Assembly (NCBI GenBank): GCA_032718475.1 | Contig: JAUCBJ010007687.1 | Coordinates: 30,951 to 94,950, forward strand | Source: Nemertoderma westbladi | Lineage: Eukaryota > Xenacoelomorpha > Nemertodermatida > Nemertodermatidae | DNA: 64,000 nt | Direction: 5' to 3' | Part shown: positions 11,001 to 22,381 of the stretch, piece after piece | Layout: every line of letters begins with the position of its first letter | How positions within the stretch are numbered: position 1 is the stretch's first letter | The notes under the pieces: generated by a model | The model's database searches: none | Seen by the model: only the letters and a program-made list of their open reading frames with translations | What the model was told of the DNA's origin: nothing | Position numbers and translations under genes: made by a program

Positions 11001-13235
11001 TTTGGAGAAGGCGTCCCGGTTGTCATCAGCAGTGGTACGCACTACTGAACAGGCGTTTGAAGGGCTCGAGATGATCCCAAAAGCCTGGATGGTCATCCAG
11101 TACTCCACCGTTTTCTGGTTGAGGTCTCCTTCAGGCCACCACAGAAATCGTAGGCTGTCTCGATCTCTATCCAGCGCCTTAACTTGTAAGAACATGCCTT
11201 CTATATCCGAGGCAAAGGCGATCGAATATTGTTGTAATCTTAAGAGTATTCCCAACAAGGAATGGAGTAAGTTGGGTCCTGGCAACAACTCGGAGTTAAG
11301 GGATTGGCCCATGTAGAGGGCGGAACCGTCAAATACTACCCGGACTTCGTTGGGTTTACCTGGTTTGGGAACGTAATGATGTGTTAGATAGTACGTTCTC
11401 TCAGTTATGGGTGTTTTTTCCGGTACTCGCTCCGCATATCCCTTGTCTATGAATTTCTTCAGCTGTGTCTTGTACATCTCTTTAGCTGAAGCATTTGCCG
11501 TAAGGCGTCGATGTAATTGCGCGATTCTTTTCTCCACCAAGGGTCGGTTGTTTATAAATTTAGGTTCTCGCTTTCGAAATGGCAGACCAATTTCATATCT
11601 ACCTTGATCTTTAAGAAAACGCGTAGTTGTTTCCTGGATCTGCTTGGCTCTTTCTTCTTCTACCGATAGGGCCTTATCGTAGGAATTGGGCTCTACAGCC
11701 TCTTGGGTAAAGAATCATACGGCGTGTTCATCGCGAGTCTTCGCGTTGTAGCGATCTATCACTTCATTCAGTTCGTCGTTGTAGTCGACTTGTTCTGCTG
11801 GATGAATGAGGTGACATAGGTTTACTTGGTTTTGCCAAGTTTCATTTTCTGTAAGGAGGTCGATGGTATTCTCCTCGTCGAAGAGTTGGTGGATATCGTC
11901 ATTATCTGAGGAGTATGGTGTTCCCTCAGTTGGGTCGTCTCCCTCACTGATCTCCTCTTCCCATTCACTTACTTGGTAGACCCGTTCCTTGGGTAGCCTT
12001 TCCATGAGGGTTCTACGAGAAGGGCCAGTAAAGTACCAACCTACCCTAGTTCTTCCTGCATAGGTTTGTAGTGGTTGCGGTTGAGCAGGCCGTTTCTCCA
12101 ATGTCTCAAGCGCCTCATGCGCATTTTGGCCGATGAGTATTTGCACTCCAGGGTAGTCTGTGTTGAATCTAGGTATCTTATGCTGCTGGGTGAAATCGTC
12201 CTCATCCCAGTTATAAGGTTCCACTTGGCTGGTAGCGAAGTTCTTTATCGCCACCATTTTTACTGACCTTATGCTGTGTTCTCCTAGTTCATCCTGGGGG
12301 GTGGACAAAGCACCTACATAGTAATCTGTAGTTACTGTAGATTTCCAAACCTTCATAATTCCTGACATGTTCAACTTAGTTCGGAACTTGGGTTGTCCAG
12401 CAAAGATGTCTTCGGCTAGTTCTTTGTCGATGAATGTTCCTGTGCTGCCGGAGTCAAGGAGGGCGTTCACTATATAGCTCTTATCAGGTCCGTGGACTCT
12501 CAACTGCACTACGGGAAATTCTCGGATTCCTACGTTGGAAGTTGGTGCTTTCCAAGATGGTTGTCGGTCAGGAGTAGTTAGGGGGAGCTCATTCTCTATT
12601 TCTTTCTCATACGTAAGTGCTCGATACACTGCGGTATTTATTAGGTAACAGGATTCGTTTTCGTCGGAGAATTCATCTGTATAGAATCCTTCCATCTCAG
12701 AACTTTGATCAGTGTCGTTCACATCACTGAATTGGACATGTAGTTCGGACTCACTTACCTGACTTGGGCTGTTTCTTTCGAATTCAGTGTGCAACAAGAT
12801 ATGATGTTTCCCGCCGCACTTTGCACACCTTGCGTCGGAGTAACAGGTTCGCCGTTGGTGTCCTTGTCTGAGGCAATTATAACACAACCGCTTATCCCAC
12901 ATGACTTCACGTCTATCTTTTAGTGATTTCTTTAAAAATTTATTACACCCACTCAAGCGATGGGGCCCGTCACACAATACACATTTGGGCTTGATATTAC
13001 TTACCTTAACCTGTGCTGTGTGGTGCACACTTGTTCTTTCCTCGGGCTTTCTTCCATGAATTCCATTAGGAGACGTAGGAGAAGTTGTTGTTACCTGTTC
13101 TCTCCTGTCACTGGTTCGAGACTTAAATTTACTTACGTCTTTAGGTACTTTGTTGACATAATAGGATCTTTCGGTGTCTTTCCCGCTGTTCTCCTCGTGG
13201 GAGGTTTGGTCTTTGCCGTCGTCTTTATAACACAC
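8079..13235 (-). pseudogene. pol: Pol of giant element copy 1: zinc knuckles, protease, RT, RNase H, integrase
   Basis: One frame runs for 5.16 kb with only two in-frame TGA stops (11715-11717 and 10311-10313). In order: three zinc knuckles (CVLCDGPHRLSGC, CYNCLRQGHQRRTC, CAKCGGKHH); an aspartic protease (NALLDSGSTGTFID); a reverse transcriptase with FASDIEGMFLQV and an intact YMDD; RNase H (HVFGDASDMGIG); integrase with an HH-CC finger (HSKLYHAG ... CIPC) and DDE residues in TGVDLFG, MRSDKG and WERLIRS. This order and the sequence style are those of BEL/Pao (DUF1758, peptidase A17 and integrase DUF5641-type families). Copy 2 has AGA where copy 1 has TGA at 10311, so that stop is a mutation. 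The other stop falls between protease and RT, and copy 2 is deleted there, so it cannot be judged. Catalytic motifs are otherwise intact, which suggests recent activity. Confidence 0.9.
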
Positions 13236-13296
13236 AGGTGTTACCTTTCGCCTAGAAACGGAATTTTCACTTAATTCACTTTCAGGAGTCTTCTCT

Positions 13297-15895
13297 CTAG
13301 ACTGTTTTAGGAGTTGTAATCTTACCTCTCGGTTTAAGAATGACAGAAGGTACGTCCGTCGTTGGATCTCTATGTTGTTGGTCCATCAAATAGAGAACCT
13401 TTTTGTCCCAGCGAGTACCTACTTCACTCTTTGGCAAAGCTGATGCTAAGGCTCCTACAACCATAGAATTCTGGTATTCATGAGACTTACCTAACCAATC
13501 TAGTTGTCTACAGATCTCCTGAATCTCATCGGAAAACTCTATAATCCCGCTGCTAAGGAACTTTCGGGGTGCTACCAATTTTGCATACAAATACCTAGCT
13601 ATGTTTGTCCTATTACCATACCTGATGTTTAGTGTATCCCAAACTTGTCTTAATCCATCTGGATGTCCAATAAACTTTAACGCCATTAACTTGGGAGATC
13701 CTTCCAAGCACTCGATGAGGAATCTAAGTTTCTCTCCGTTAGATAGCACAGAGTTCTGTATGTTATCTTTGTAATATTCATTAAAAGGTAACCATTTCAT
13801 CTCATCTCCATTGAACTTGACGATCTCTCCCACCTTTACCGCTGGACGGGCTTCGGTTCTAGCCATTTGACGTGTAAAACTTTCTTGGGCCATCGTGTTA
13901 TTTAATATCGAGTTATCGGTATATAAATTTCTCGGATTATGATCAGGTCTATATGGAATATCATTGTCAACAGGTTTATAATTACCCTTAATAGGGTTTA
14001 CTATAGGAGTTTCCACTTCACTAGCAGTATAGATGCGTGTAGGCTCCACACCTTGCGCATGAAATACTTCAGACCTAACAGGTTGACACATTGTTACAGG
14101 GGGTGGTGGTATACCCTTTTGTCTATTTACTAATTTATCGCGTTCTAACGCGATACTCTGCTGCACTTCTTGCAACTCTAACCTACTTTCCCTTAAGGTT
14201 CCCTTGAACTGTTGAACAGTCTCCTGCATCTGCCCGAGCAGGAGATCCATCCCCCGCCGTCTCTCATCCACCCACTCGACCGCCGAAGCGGGAGCTGCCA
14301 ACATAGTAGCGGGTAGACGAGGGACAACGGGCGACAAATCATTGATATCTCGCTCGGAGTCCAGGACAGGAACTGTCTCAGGGGCTGTTCTGCTGGGCAC
14401 AGGTAGTTTAGTGCTGTGCAAAGGGAATTTAGAGGTAGGTTCTGGGAGTAAAGGTGTCTCTATCACCGAAGGGGTGGCTTCGAGAACAGGCCTAATTATT
14501 TCAGGCACATCTACTATAGTAGGGAGTCTTTCTACTCTAATAATTTGGTCTGTGGGTTCTGTAATACCTAAGTCTGTGTTAGCTAGTTGCCTTCTCACAG
14601 CTGGGGGCAATTAGGCAATTTCTGACGGTGGGGCGTTCTTCTACGCCTACTTAGACGAGATCTATTTCCTCCGCCTTCAGGATCGGTGGTATCGCCTTCA
14701 TCAGATGATGTAAATCCCTGTCTTTTTGGAGTAGATCGACTTATCATCTGCATTTGACTAGCTGTTAACTGTTTATTTATGTAGTCTTGCTTCTCTTGAA
14801 GATTTTCCAACTCTAGTTGGGTGGTCTCTTCAGACGCCCTCCGTTCTGCTTCTGCCACTGCCTCTGCCGCTTTTCTTTCCGCTTCTGCCGCTGCCACTGC
14901 CGCTTTTCTTTCCGCTTCTGCGGCCTTTCTTTCAGCTTCTGCGGCTGCCATTGCCGCTTTCCTTTCAACTTCTGCCGCTGCCGCTGCTGCTATCTTTCTG
15001 TCTTCTATACGTTTTTTCTTTACTTGTTCTTCTTGGACCCTAGCGATGCGGATGCTTTCATCAAATTTAGCTTGATTCGCAGCTAACATTTCCGCATCTA
15101 TTGCGTCCAACACAAGCTTGGCTCCTTCACTATTAGGACGAAGTCCAGACAGCCTTCTCCTCAACTCTTCGTCACCTAGAAATCGTTGATAGTCTGACAG
15201 ATAGATGTCAATAGCATCCTTCTTCTGCGGTTTCTCTGCTGTCGCTTCGCTTTCCACTTGAGAAAAGGTAGCGTCTGTTGATTCTCCGTGGGTTGAGCGC
15301 TCAGCCAGCTGAAATTTCCGTTCCTTGAACCTTGAGACTCACCCGCTGAAACCAAGTCTTTACGGCAACTTGCAACGACGTGTCTTGTCTTCTTTTCGAA
15401 GCCTCCTCAAAGGCCGATAGGATTAGTCTGATTCTTAGAATTCTTTCTCCAACTTGATAAAGCAGCTCTCCCTGCTCTTGAGGTCCTTGGGGTTGTCGAA
15501 ACAGTTGGAAACAATACCCTAGTGAGTACGGCTGCAGGAAGAATGAGAAGGGGATCCGAATAAATCGCATCTGCCATCTTTGCTCTGCGCTCGGGAGTCA
15601 GCTCTACAGTATCCGAACTACTGGAGCTATCGGGCCGCTGAGAAATAAGTTCTCGGCTCGGGTGTTGCTGCTGTTTAACAGCTGCTTCTTGGTCCCGCTT
15701 GACTCGAGCCCGAGTGCCTATGATAGACCTACGGTGTTGGACTAGCCTAGGGTCTAATACTACTTCTGGAGGGATGATCTTTCTTACAGTAGGAGGTGAG
15801 TTGAACTTCGGTCTCAAACGTTCCACACTCCTATCTGGGTCACAGATGGTTGTATCTAGGAGACTGTCTGACAGGTTTTGCTTTGTGTCAGACAT
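13297..15895 (-). pseudogene. gag: Gag of giant element copy 1
   Basis: The start is ATG at 15895 (MSDTKQNLSDSLL), matching MADTKQTLSDSLL at 24186 in copy 2. Gag has an N-terminal region, an Ala/Glu/Lys-rich coiled coil (repeated AEAERKAA, 14840-14990), a Pro-rich linker, and a C-terminal domain of the DUF1759 BEL gag type (FNGDEMKWLPFNEYY ... LECLEG) at about 13400-13850. Against copy 2 it has a ~290-bp deletion near 15520, 1-nt frameshifts near 15300, near 14610 and near 13355 (an extra base), so no continuous gag can be read. The middle part is nearly identical in protein sequence to copy 2, while the N-terminal part is more diverged. Confidence 0.8.
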
Positions 15896-17819
15896 GTTTG
15901 TTTATACAGTTGAATGCCTACTGCTATATTACAGTTAAAGCAAGTCTAGTAATTCAGTATCAACTGTTAGCGTAGTAATTAATTACCGATATCGTTACTC
16001 TATGTAACGCGATATATATACAATATATTAGAATACCGGTATACACTTATAGTATATATATAAGTATTATTACAGACTAGGTTTGTCACAGAATACCGGT
16101 ATATAATTTCAGCACAAATATATATAAATATATAATAAGCCTATCATGAATACCGGTATACAACTTACACTTATTGTATATAAGTATAATTATAGACTAG
16201 AATTAATTACAGAATACCGGTATATAATTTCAGCTCAAATTTATAGAAATAAATATAATAAGCCTATTGTAAATACCAGTATGTCAATTATTTTAGAATA
16301 ATTGAATTTCTGAATTTTAGGGGTTACTTGGTTACTTTACTTTACTTTATTACCGTTATTTAAGCAGTAGTCCAACTGATATTAAGACCTAATTGTTGTA
16401 TGACAGGCCTACTATTTTATAAATCGGTTTGAGTTGACTTATAATATATATATATATATACCCTGTAATGGGTTTTGTCAATATTTGAAATAAATATTAT
16501 TATTTCTGGTAAGGAGTCACTTCACAGAAGCTAAACGCTCTCAGTGTAGTGCTACTTATTGTATTGGACACTAAAACAAATAATTCTAATTTACTAAGTT
16601 ACTTATTACTACAACTTATGTACAATTGCGGGGTGAGATTACAATCTCTAAATAAACACAAAAAAATTACAAGTACAAATTTTAGGGGTAATTTTACAAG
16701 AAATCTACAAACCAGCCTAACAAGGGGTTATAATTTCTGGTTATTACAATGGACAGGATACTACGGTATTTGAAAATAATAAAGCAGTAGTAAATATATT
16801 GTGCTGTCTAGATAGGAAAAATACCACCGTCTGACGACTTATAGCCGTAACGCTATAAGTACTACATTATGTACCCGAAGTGTTCCTACCTAGAAGTTAA
16901 TTACCGCAGCCTACTATAGCTAACGTGCCTATTAACAACTTTACAACACAAATATACTGCCTACAAACTAATTACTTTCGGAAAGCACTGTACACTAAAC
17001 CCTAAATTAGGTACAAGTACTTATACAACAAATATCCAGCAGTTAAAAATACTTGTACAGCTAAAAGAACCACGGTATCTGCCGGAGTGACTAGAGCATA
17101 AAATCACCAGTCTTTACCTACGCCAAACAGCCCTGATGTAGTACCGGGGTTAATTTAACTATAACGGTATGTATAACAAGCACAATTACTGTTGGAATAA
17201 ACTTGGGGTTATGAATGTTGCAAATAATCGCATATACTCTGAATAATAGATATTACGCTACCCATACAGACTACACAAACAAAATACAGACCGAACGCTG
17301 GCAGACTACTATCAAGCCCAAATAAACTACAGTATATGCAGACTCCGAAATGGTTAGTTAGTATGCGTTCTAACCGAGTAGTACGACTTATTCTTTCGGG
17401 GGGGGGGGGGATTTACCTTACAGCACTGGATGCCCCCACATTCCTAACTAGTACTTTATCGGACATACACTCTACACACACTGCAATCTCTTCAGACCTA
17501 ACAACAGCCAGACAACAATCCAGCCTACAAATTATTTATACAATCTGAGCAGGTTACACGCCTTCTGCTCAATATTAACTTACAGATAAATAAAACTGAC
17601 AGAAATAAGTAAAATCTCAATAAAAAACCAGGGCTGCAGTCCCTGATTAAATATCAAGACGTACCGGTATATAATTATCAAAATTGAATAATACTGATGT
17701 ACCTGTACTGCTGTAAGTACCGGTAAGGGTGGTTAGGTAGTTAGGCCTACTGGTTACCGGTCGACCGGTACTTTTGCCTTAATTGCCTACGTTGCAATGT
17801 AGAAAGCTATAACTGTTAT
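15896..17819 (-). other. 5' leader of giant element copy 1
   Basis: 1.9 kb of AT-rich leader between the 5' LTR and gag, shared with 22382-24185 of copy 2. There is no TGG-starting primer-binding site next to the LTR. A ~125-bp segment (GAATACCGGTATA ... AGCCTAT) is duplicated in tandem at about 16018-16280; copy 2 has one unit. A G12 run lies at ~17398. Confidence 0.65.
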
Positions 17820-18984
17820 TGTTCGCGCTTTTAGACCTTTAGCAGTTTAACCTGCCAAATTTAGGTGTCTTCTAGGTTATAAATCGACTTTAGCCTATAA
17901 CAAGTATTTGATATACATAAAGTTACATTAGCCGAAGCCAGCCTATGCGCGATCATTCACCCACGGTTAAGGGAGACTGGATTCGGATGCTCTGACCTTA
18001 TTGCGGTGTAGACCTACTGTATTATTCGATTGATCGTTACTATAATATCTCTGACAAATATTATTCACTTTCGGGAAATATTAACAGTTCCTTTAGGACG
18101 TGGCGCTCTAAGTATGTAAACAGAGTTATGACTTACACTAAACACAACGGGATGGCTAGTGATTCACGTATAAAGCGCATTCTTTAGGAAATGCTTTGTT
18201 ATCTGTCATACTCATGCACATTACCGCACACTGCTGCACACTGATCTGCCGACCTTCACTAAATTTGATCATATGTAAGGAGAACAGCAACTGACACATG
18301 TAGGGCCTATGAAATAGCATTCAATTCACTCCAAAACCACTATAATGTAAGTCGCAATTGCTATATGTAACCGGTCTCTCTAACCTTCAGTATATCAAGA
18401 AGATTGGGGTTTTCTGATTATTTATCGATATTCTCCAAATATAACAACATATCCATCAACTGATACAATTAATAACCGACAGTAAATAGCAGTAAAATAA
18501 TGCGGTGTTTGTATGTGATCAGGTTTGACAATATGACAATATGATAACAGTTATACGTTTCTATGATCAAAGCTGTTCTAATGTTTGGCTAATAATAATT
18601 CCACAGCCGATGTTCTGGGCTCAGGTAAAAAGGTAAACAAAGACCATAATGCATTGCGCGATTTCCCGGAGGCTTCTGTGCAAATAAAATGAAAATCGCT
18701 CTGATTGGTCGAGTGAGTGAGCCTGAACAAAGAAAGCCAAAAGCTCCACATCGACATATCAGCTGATAGATGTCGTCTTCTAAACTACACTGTATTAAGA
18801 GTATTTTGACGCATTGCGGCATAAAATGGCTTGTTATGTCCGCCAAAGTACACATACAGAATAATGGCTTTTTATGTCCGCTAAAACACCTACACAGTAA
18901 GAAAATGGCTTTTTATGTCCACTAAAATACCTACACAGTACTTTGCGGGGAAAATGACTAGCTATATCCGCAAAAGCTTTTACA
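17820..18984 (-). repeat. 5' LTR of giant element copy 1
   Basis: 1,165 bp, TGTAAAAGC to GCGCGAACA on the minus strand. Its start carries about four diverged units of a TTTTGCGGACATAA...AATGCGC repeat, against two in copy 2. It faces the 5' LTR of copy 2 across 2.2 kb. Confidence 0.85.
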
Positions 18985-19240
18985 ACCAGCCAGTGCATAA
19001 TCTTGTGCTTCGGCGCCCTCGTGGAGTGAATAAGCATGGTGGACAGCCCATGACTTTCTTGAGACGCATCTTAAAGGACACTGGCCTTGAAGATGCGGAT
19101 GATCTAGCAAATATCATGGGTGATAGGGAGTTGTGGCGGCTCAATTTAGTCGACGAGCCATCGCAGTATTCTTAATATTTATGTAATATATATATATATA
19201 TATAATGCAGCTGCAATGCAGTATGCCGATCGTAGTAGTA
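18985..19240 (+). pseudogene. LINE 3' end, continuation of 3400-3489
   Basis: Starts with the 5-bp target duplication ACCAG and encodes the last ~55 residues of the LINE frame (HGGQPMTFLRRILKDTGLED) to the stop at 19175. The 3' end is TGCAGCTGCAATGCAG followed by a short TAG microsatellite. Confidence 0.8.
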
Positions 19241-19249
19241 GTAGTAGGT

Positions 19250-20265
19250 TATTAAGTCGATTAAGTCGAATTTGGGCCAAAAAATTGACATTTTTAAGTA
19301 TATCCCATCTAAATCAGAATGTAACGGGGATTCCAAATCGAAAAACAGTTTTTCCATATTTTGTTTCATTCACGAGATATCATGCCTGAAGTACGGGTAG
19401 TTTTATAGGTACAGTAGTTGAGTAGGCTGAATTTGCGTTTCACAGATAGTTGTCATATTTAAATAAAATATTTTTTATTTTTATTTATTTTATTGTCATA
19501 AAATCATATTTGTGTCAACTTTAAGATATTTTAGAGGTTATTTTTTAATTCAGCACCCCTATTTTAGTGCATATAGCAAGTATTGGTATTCTACTCATTG
19601 CAGAATTAATTATGTGACAATAATTTAGTTGTTCGCTAAATATTCAAAGCTCGATATTTCTGGCTTACTCTAATTCACATTTTCCCGTGAATTATTTTTT
19701 CGCTACGAGCATGTCTTTAAAAAAATGTCACACCCTTCATTTTTATCGTATAGAGCTCATTCAGGTCTCATTTTAAAGGGGATTTTCAGGAGAACAAATG
19801 TTAGTATATTTTACAGAGGGACTTTCAAGATAACTCACTAATTGACTGCAATGAAATATAATAACTCCAGAATTTGCGAAAGCTTACCGTTTAAATGATG
19901 GATAGCTCTTCTTTGCATATAGCATTCGTTTTGACTTATACTAACATTTGTTCTGAAAATTATCTTTAAAATGAGACCTGAATGAGCTCTGTAGGCCTAC
20001 GATAAAAAATGAAGGTAGTGAAACATTTTTAGACACGCTCATAGCGAAAAAATCATTCACGGGAAAATGTGGAAAAATTAATATCGCGACATTAGAGACT
20101 ACCCGTACTTCACACATGATATCTCGTGAACGAAACAAAATTATGGAAAAACTGTTTTTAGATTTGGAATCACCATTACAATGTGATTCAGATGGGATAT
20201 ACTGGGATTTTAGATAGATGGGATTTTTAATTTTTTGGTCCAAATTCGACTACCCCCCCCCCCCC
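19250..20265. repeat. Large imperfect foldback element
   Basis: Two ~450-bp arms in inverse orientation: 19250-19790 and about 19950-20265 share GTCGAATTTGG, TATATCCCATCT, AACAGTTTTTCCATA, CACGAGATATCATG and AATGAGCTC blocks. It ends at a C22 run (20252-20274). MITE-like, no coding capacity. Confidence 0.7.
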
Positions 20266-20274
20266 CCCCCCCCC

Positions 20275-20564
20275 CCTTAAACAAACACAACTAGTTTATT
20301 TACCGGTACATATAGTACTATAAAACTCATTATACAACCCGTTTTGGTTTGATTTTTCATTATTCTTTGTACATTTATACACTCATTTTCTTATTGCCTT
20401 CGCTTTGCTCGGCGAATATCTTACCGCAACGCTATAAAGTGATACTTTTTGATCAACAAAAAATTATGAATGCGTCTAGTTATTATTATTATGTAATATA
20501 CTCAGTGATCGTAAAGTAAATTACTATCGCTCTGAATATACTTTATAGTAATTTTATTAGTTTC
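20275..20564. other. AT-rich sequence, nothing recognised
   Basis: About 290 bp between the poly-C run and the 38-bp satellite. I see no gene or repeat. Confidence 0.4.
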
Positions 20565-21201
20565 ACATGGGAACAATGTAGGCCTACAGTACAGTATACA
20601 GGACATGGGAACTATGTAGGCTTACAGTACAGTATACAGGACATTGCAACTATGTAGGCCTACAGTACAGTATACAGGACATGGGAACTATGTTGGCCTA
20701 CAGTACAGTATACAGGACATGGGAACTATGTAGGCCTACAGTACAGTATACAGGACATGGGAACTATGTAGGCCTACAGTATACAGTATACAGGACATGG
20801 GAACTATGTAGGCCTACAGTACAGTATACAGGACATGGGAACTATGTAGGCCTACAGTACAGTATACAGGACATGGGAACTACATTATGTAGGCCTACAG
20901 TACAGTATACAGGACATGGGAACTATGTAGGCCTACAGTACAGTATACAGGACATGGGAACTATGTAGGCCTACAGTACAGAAGACAGGACATGGGAACT
21001 ACAGTATGTAGGCCTACAGTACAGTATACAGGACATGGGAACTACGGGTATATGGCCTACAGTACAGTATACAGGAGATTGGAACTATGTAGGCCTACAG
21101 TACAGTATACAGGACATGGGAACTATGTAGGCCTACAGTACAGTATACAGGACATGGGAACTATGTAGGCCTACAGTACAGTATACAGGACATGGGAACT
21201 A
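20565..21201. repeat. 38-bp satellite, left part
   Basis: About 16 units of TATGTAGGCCTACAGTACAG plus TATACAGGACATGGGAAC. The array is cut by element copy 2 and resumes at 46724, so both parts are one array. Confidence 0.9.
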
Positions 21202-22381
21202 TGTAAAAGCTTTTGCGGACATAACAAGTCATTTTTCCCGCAATGAGCAGTGTAGGGGCTTTTGCGGACATAACAAGTCATTTTTCCGCAATGCGCAGAA
21301 TACTTTAAAATAGCCCTGAATTTGTCCAACTATGCGACGGGAGGGAATTGGAGCTGGTGTGACGACATCTATCAGCTGATTCTCTGTGGACGTGGAACTT
21401 TTCTTTGTTCTGCCTCGTCAGCCAATCAGAGCGATTTTCCCCCTTATGTCTGACAGAGGCCTATGGAAACCCGCGCAATGCATTACGGTCTTTGTTTACT
21501 ATTTTTCTGAGCACCAGAACCGGCTCGGAATCTTCTGTACTTCTGTGTAGAAGTTTCAGACTTTGGCCTAAACATCAGATGGCTTTGATTATAAGAATGT
21601 AAATCTATTATCCAACCACCTACCTGGATCATTTACTTCTCCTGAAACTCACCTGACTGCCTGACTTTCATAACTGCATAAGTAACACATACTGACTGTT
21701 CACCGCATTATTTTACTTCTGTTATTAATTGTTGTTATATTGATGGATATTGTTGTTATATTATGAGAATACCGATAAATAATCATAAAACCCCCAATCT
21801 TCTTGATTACTGAAGGTAAGAGGAACAGGTTTACCGGTAGCAGCTGCGACTTAAATTATAGTGGTTTTTGTGTGAATTAAATGCTATTTCATAATCCCTA
21901 CAAGTGTCAGTTGCGATCTTCCTTATATATGATCAAATTCAGTGATGGTCGGCAGATTAGTGCGCAGTAGTGTGAAGTAGTGTGAAGTAGTGTGAAAGAT
22001 AATAAAGCATCTCCTAAAGAATGCGCTATTTACGAAACTCTGTGGCCATCTAGTTGTGATAAGTATAAGTCATAACTCTGTTTTTATACTTAAAGCGCCA
22101 CGTCCTAAAGGAACTGTTAATATTTCCCCGAAAGTAAATATATTTGTCAGAGATTATATAGTAACGATCAATCGAATAATACAGTAGGTCTACACTGCAA
22201 TAATTCTCAAAGCATCCGAATCCAGTCTCCCAAAACCGTGGGTGAATGATCGCGCACAGACTGGCTTCGGCTGATGTAACTTCAGTACACTAAATAATCG
22301 ATATAGGCTAAAGTCTATTTATAAACAAGAGGACAACTAAAATTGGCAGGTTAAACTGCTAAAGGTCTAAAAGCGCGAACA
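21202..22381 (+). repeat. 5' LTR of giant element copy 2
   Basis: 1,180 bp, TGTAAAAGC to GCGCGAACA. It opens with two near-identical ~55-bp units containing TTTTGCGGACATAACAAGTC, which would be U3 enhancer-type repeats. Confidence 0.9.

Larger units (their letters stand above)
3490..18984 (-). mobile_element. Giant BEL/Pao LTR retroelement, copy 1 (minus)
   Basis: A 15.5-kb element read on the minus strand: 5' LTR 17820-18984, leader 15896-17819, gag 13297-15895, pol 8079-13235, post-pol region 6373-8078, third gene 5246-6372 (internally deleted), polypurine tract 5168-5177 and 3' LTR 3490-5167 (interrupted). Ends are TGTAAAAGC and GCGCGAACA in element orientation. The flanking 5-bp duplication is ACCGG/ACCAG, and the two flanks join into a continuous LINE. 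The BEL/Pao assignment rests on the pol order, the zinc knuckles and the peptidase A17-type region. Broken by frameshifts in gag, two TGA codons in pol and large deletions in the third gene, so not autonomous as it stands. Confidence 0.9.

Noticed and set aside
20565-21201. CRISPR-like array
   Set aside because: Units are tandem with no unique spacers and the genome is eukaryotic; it is a 38-bp satellite.
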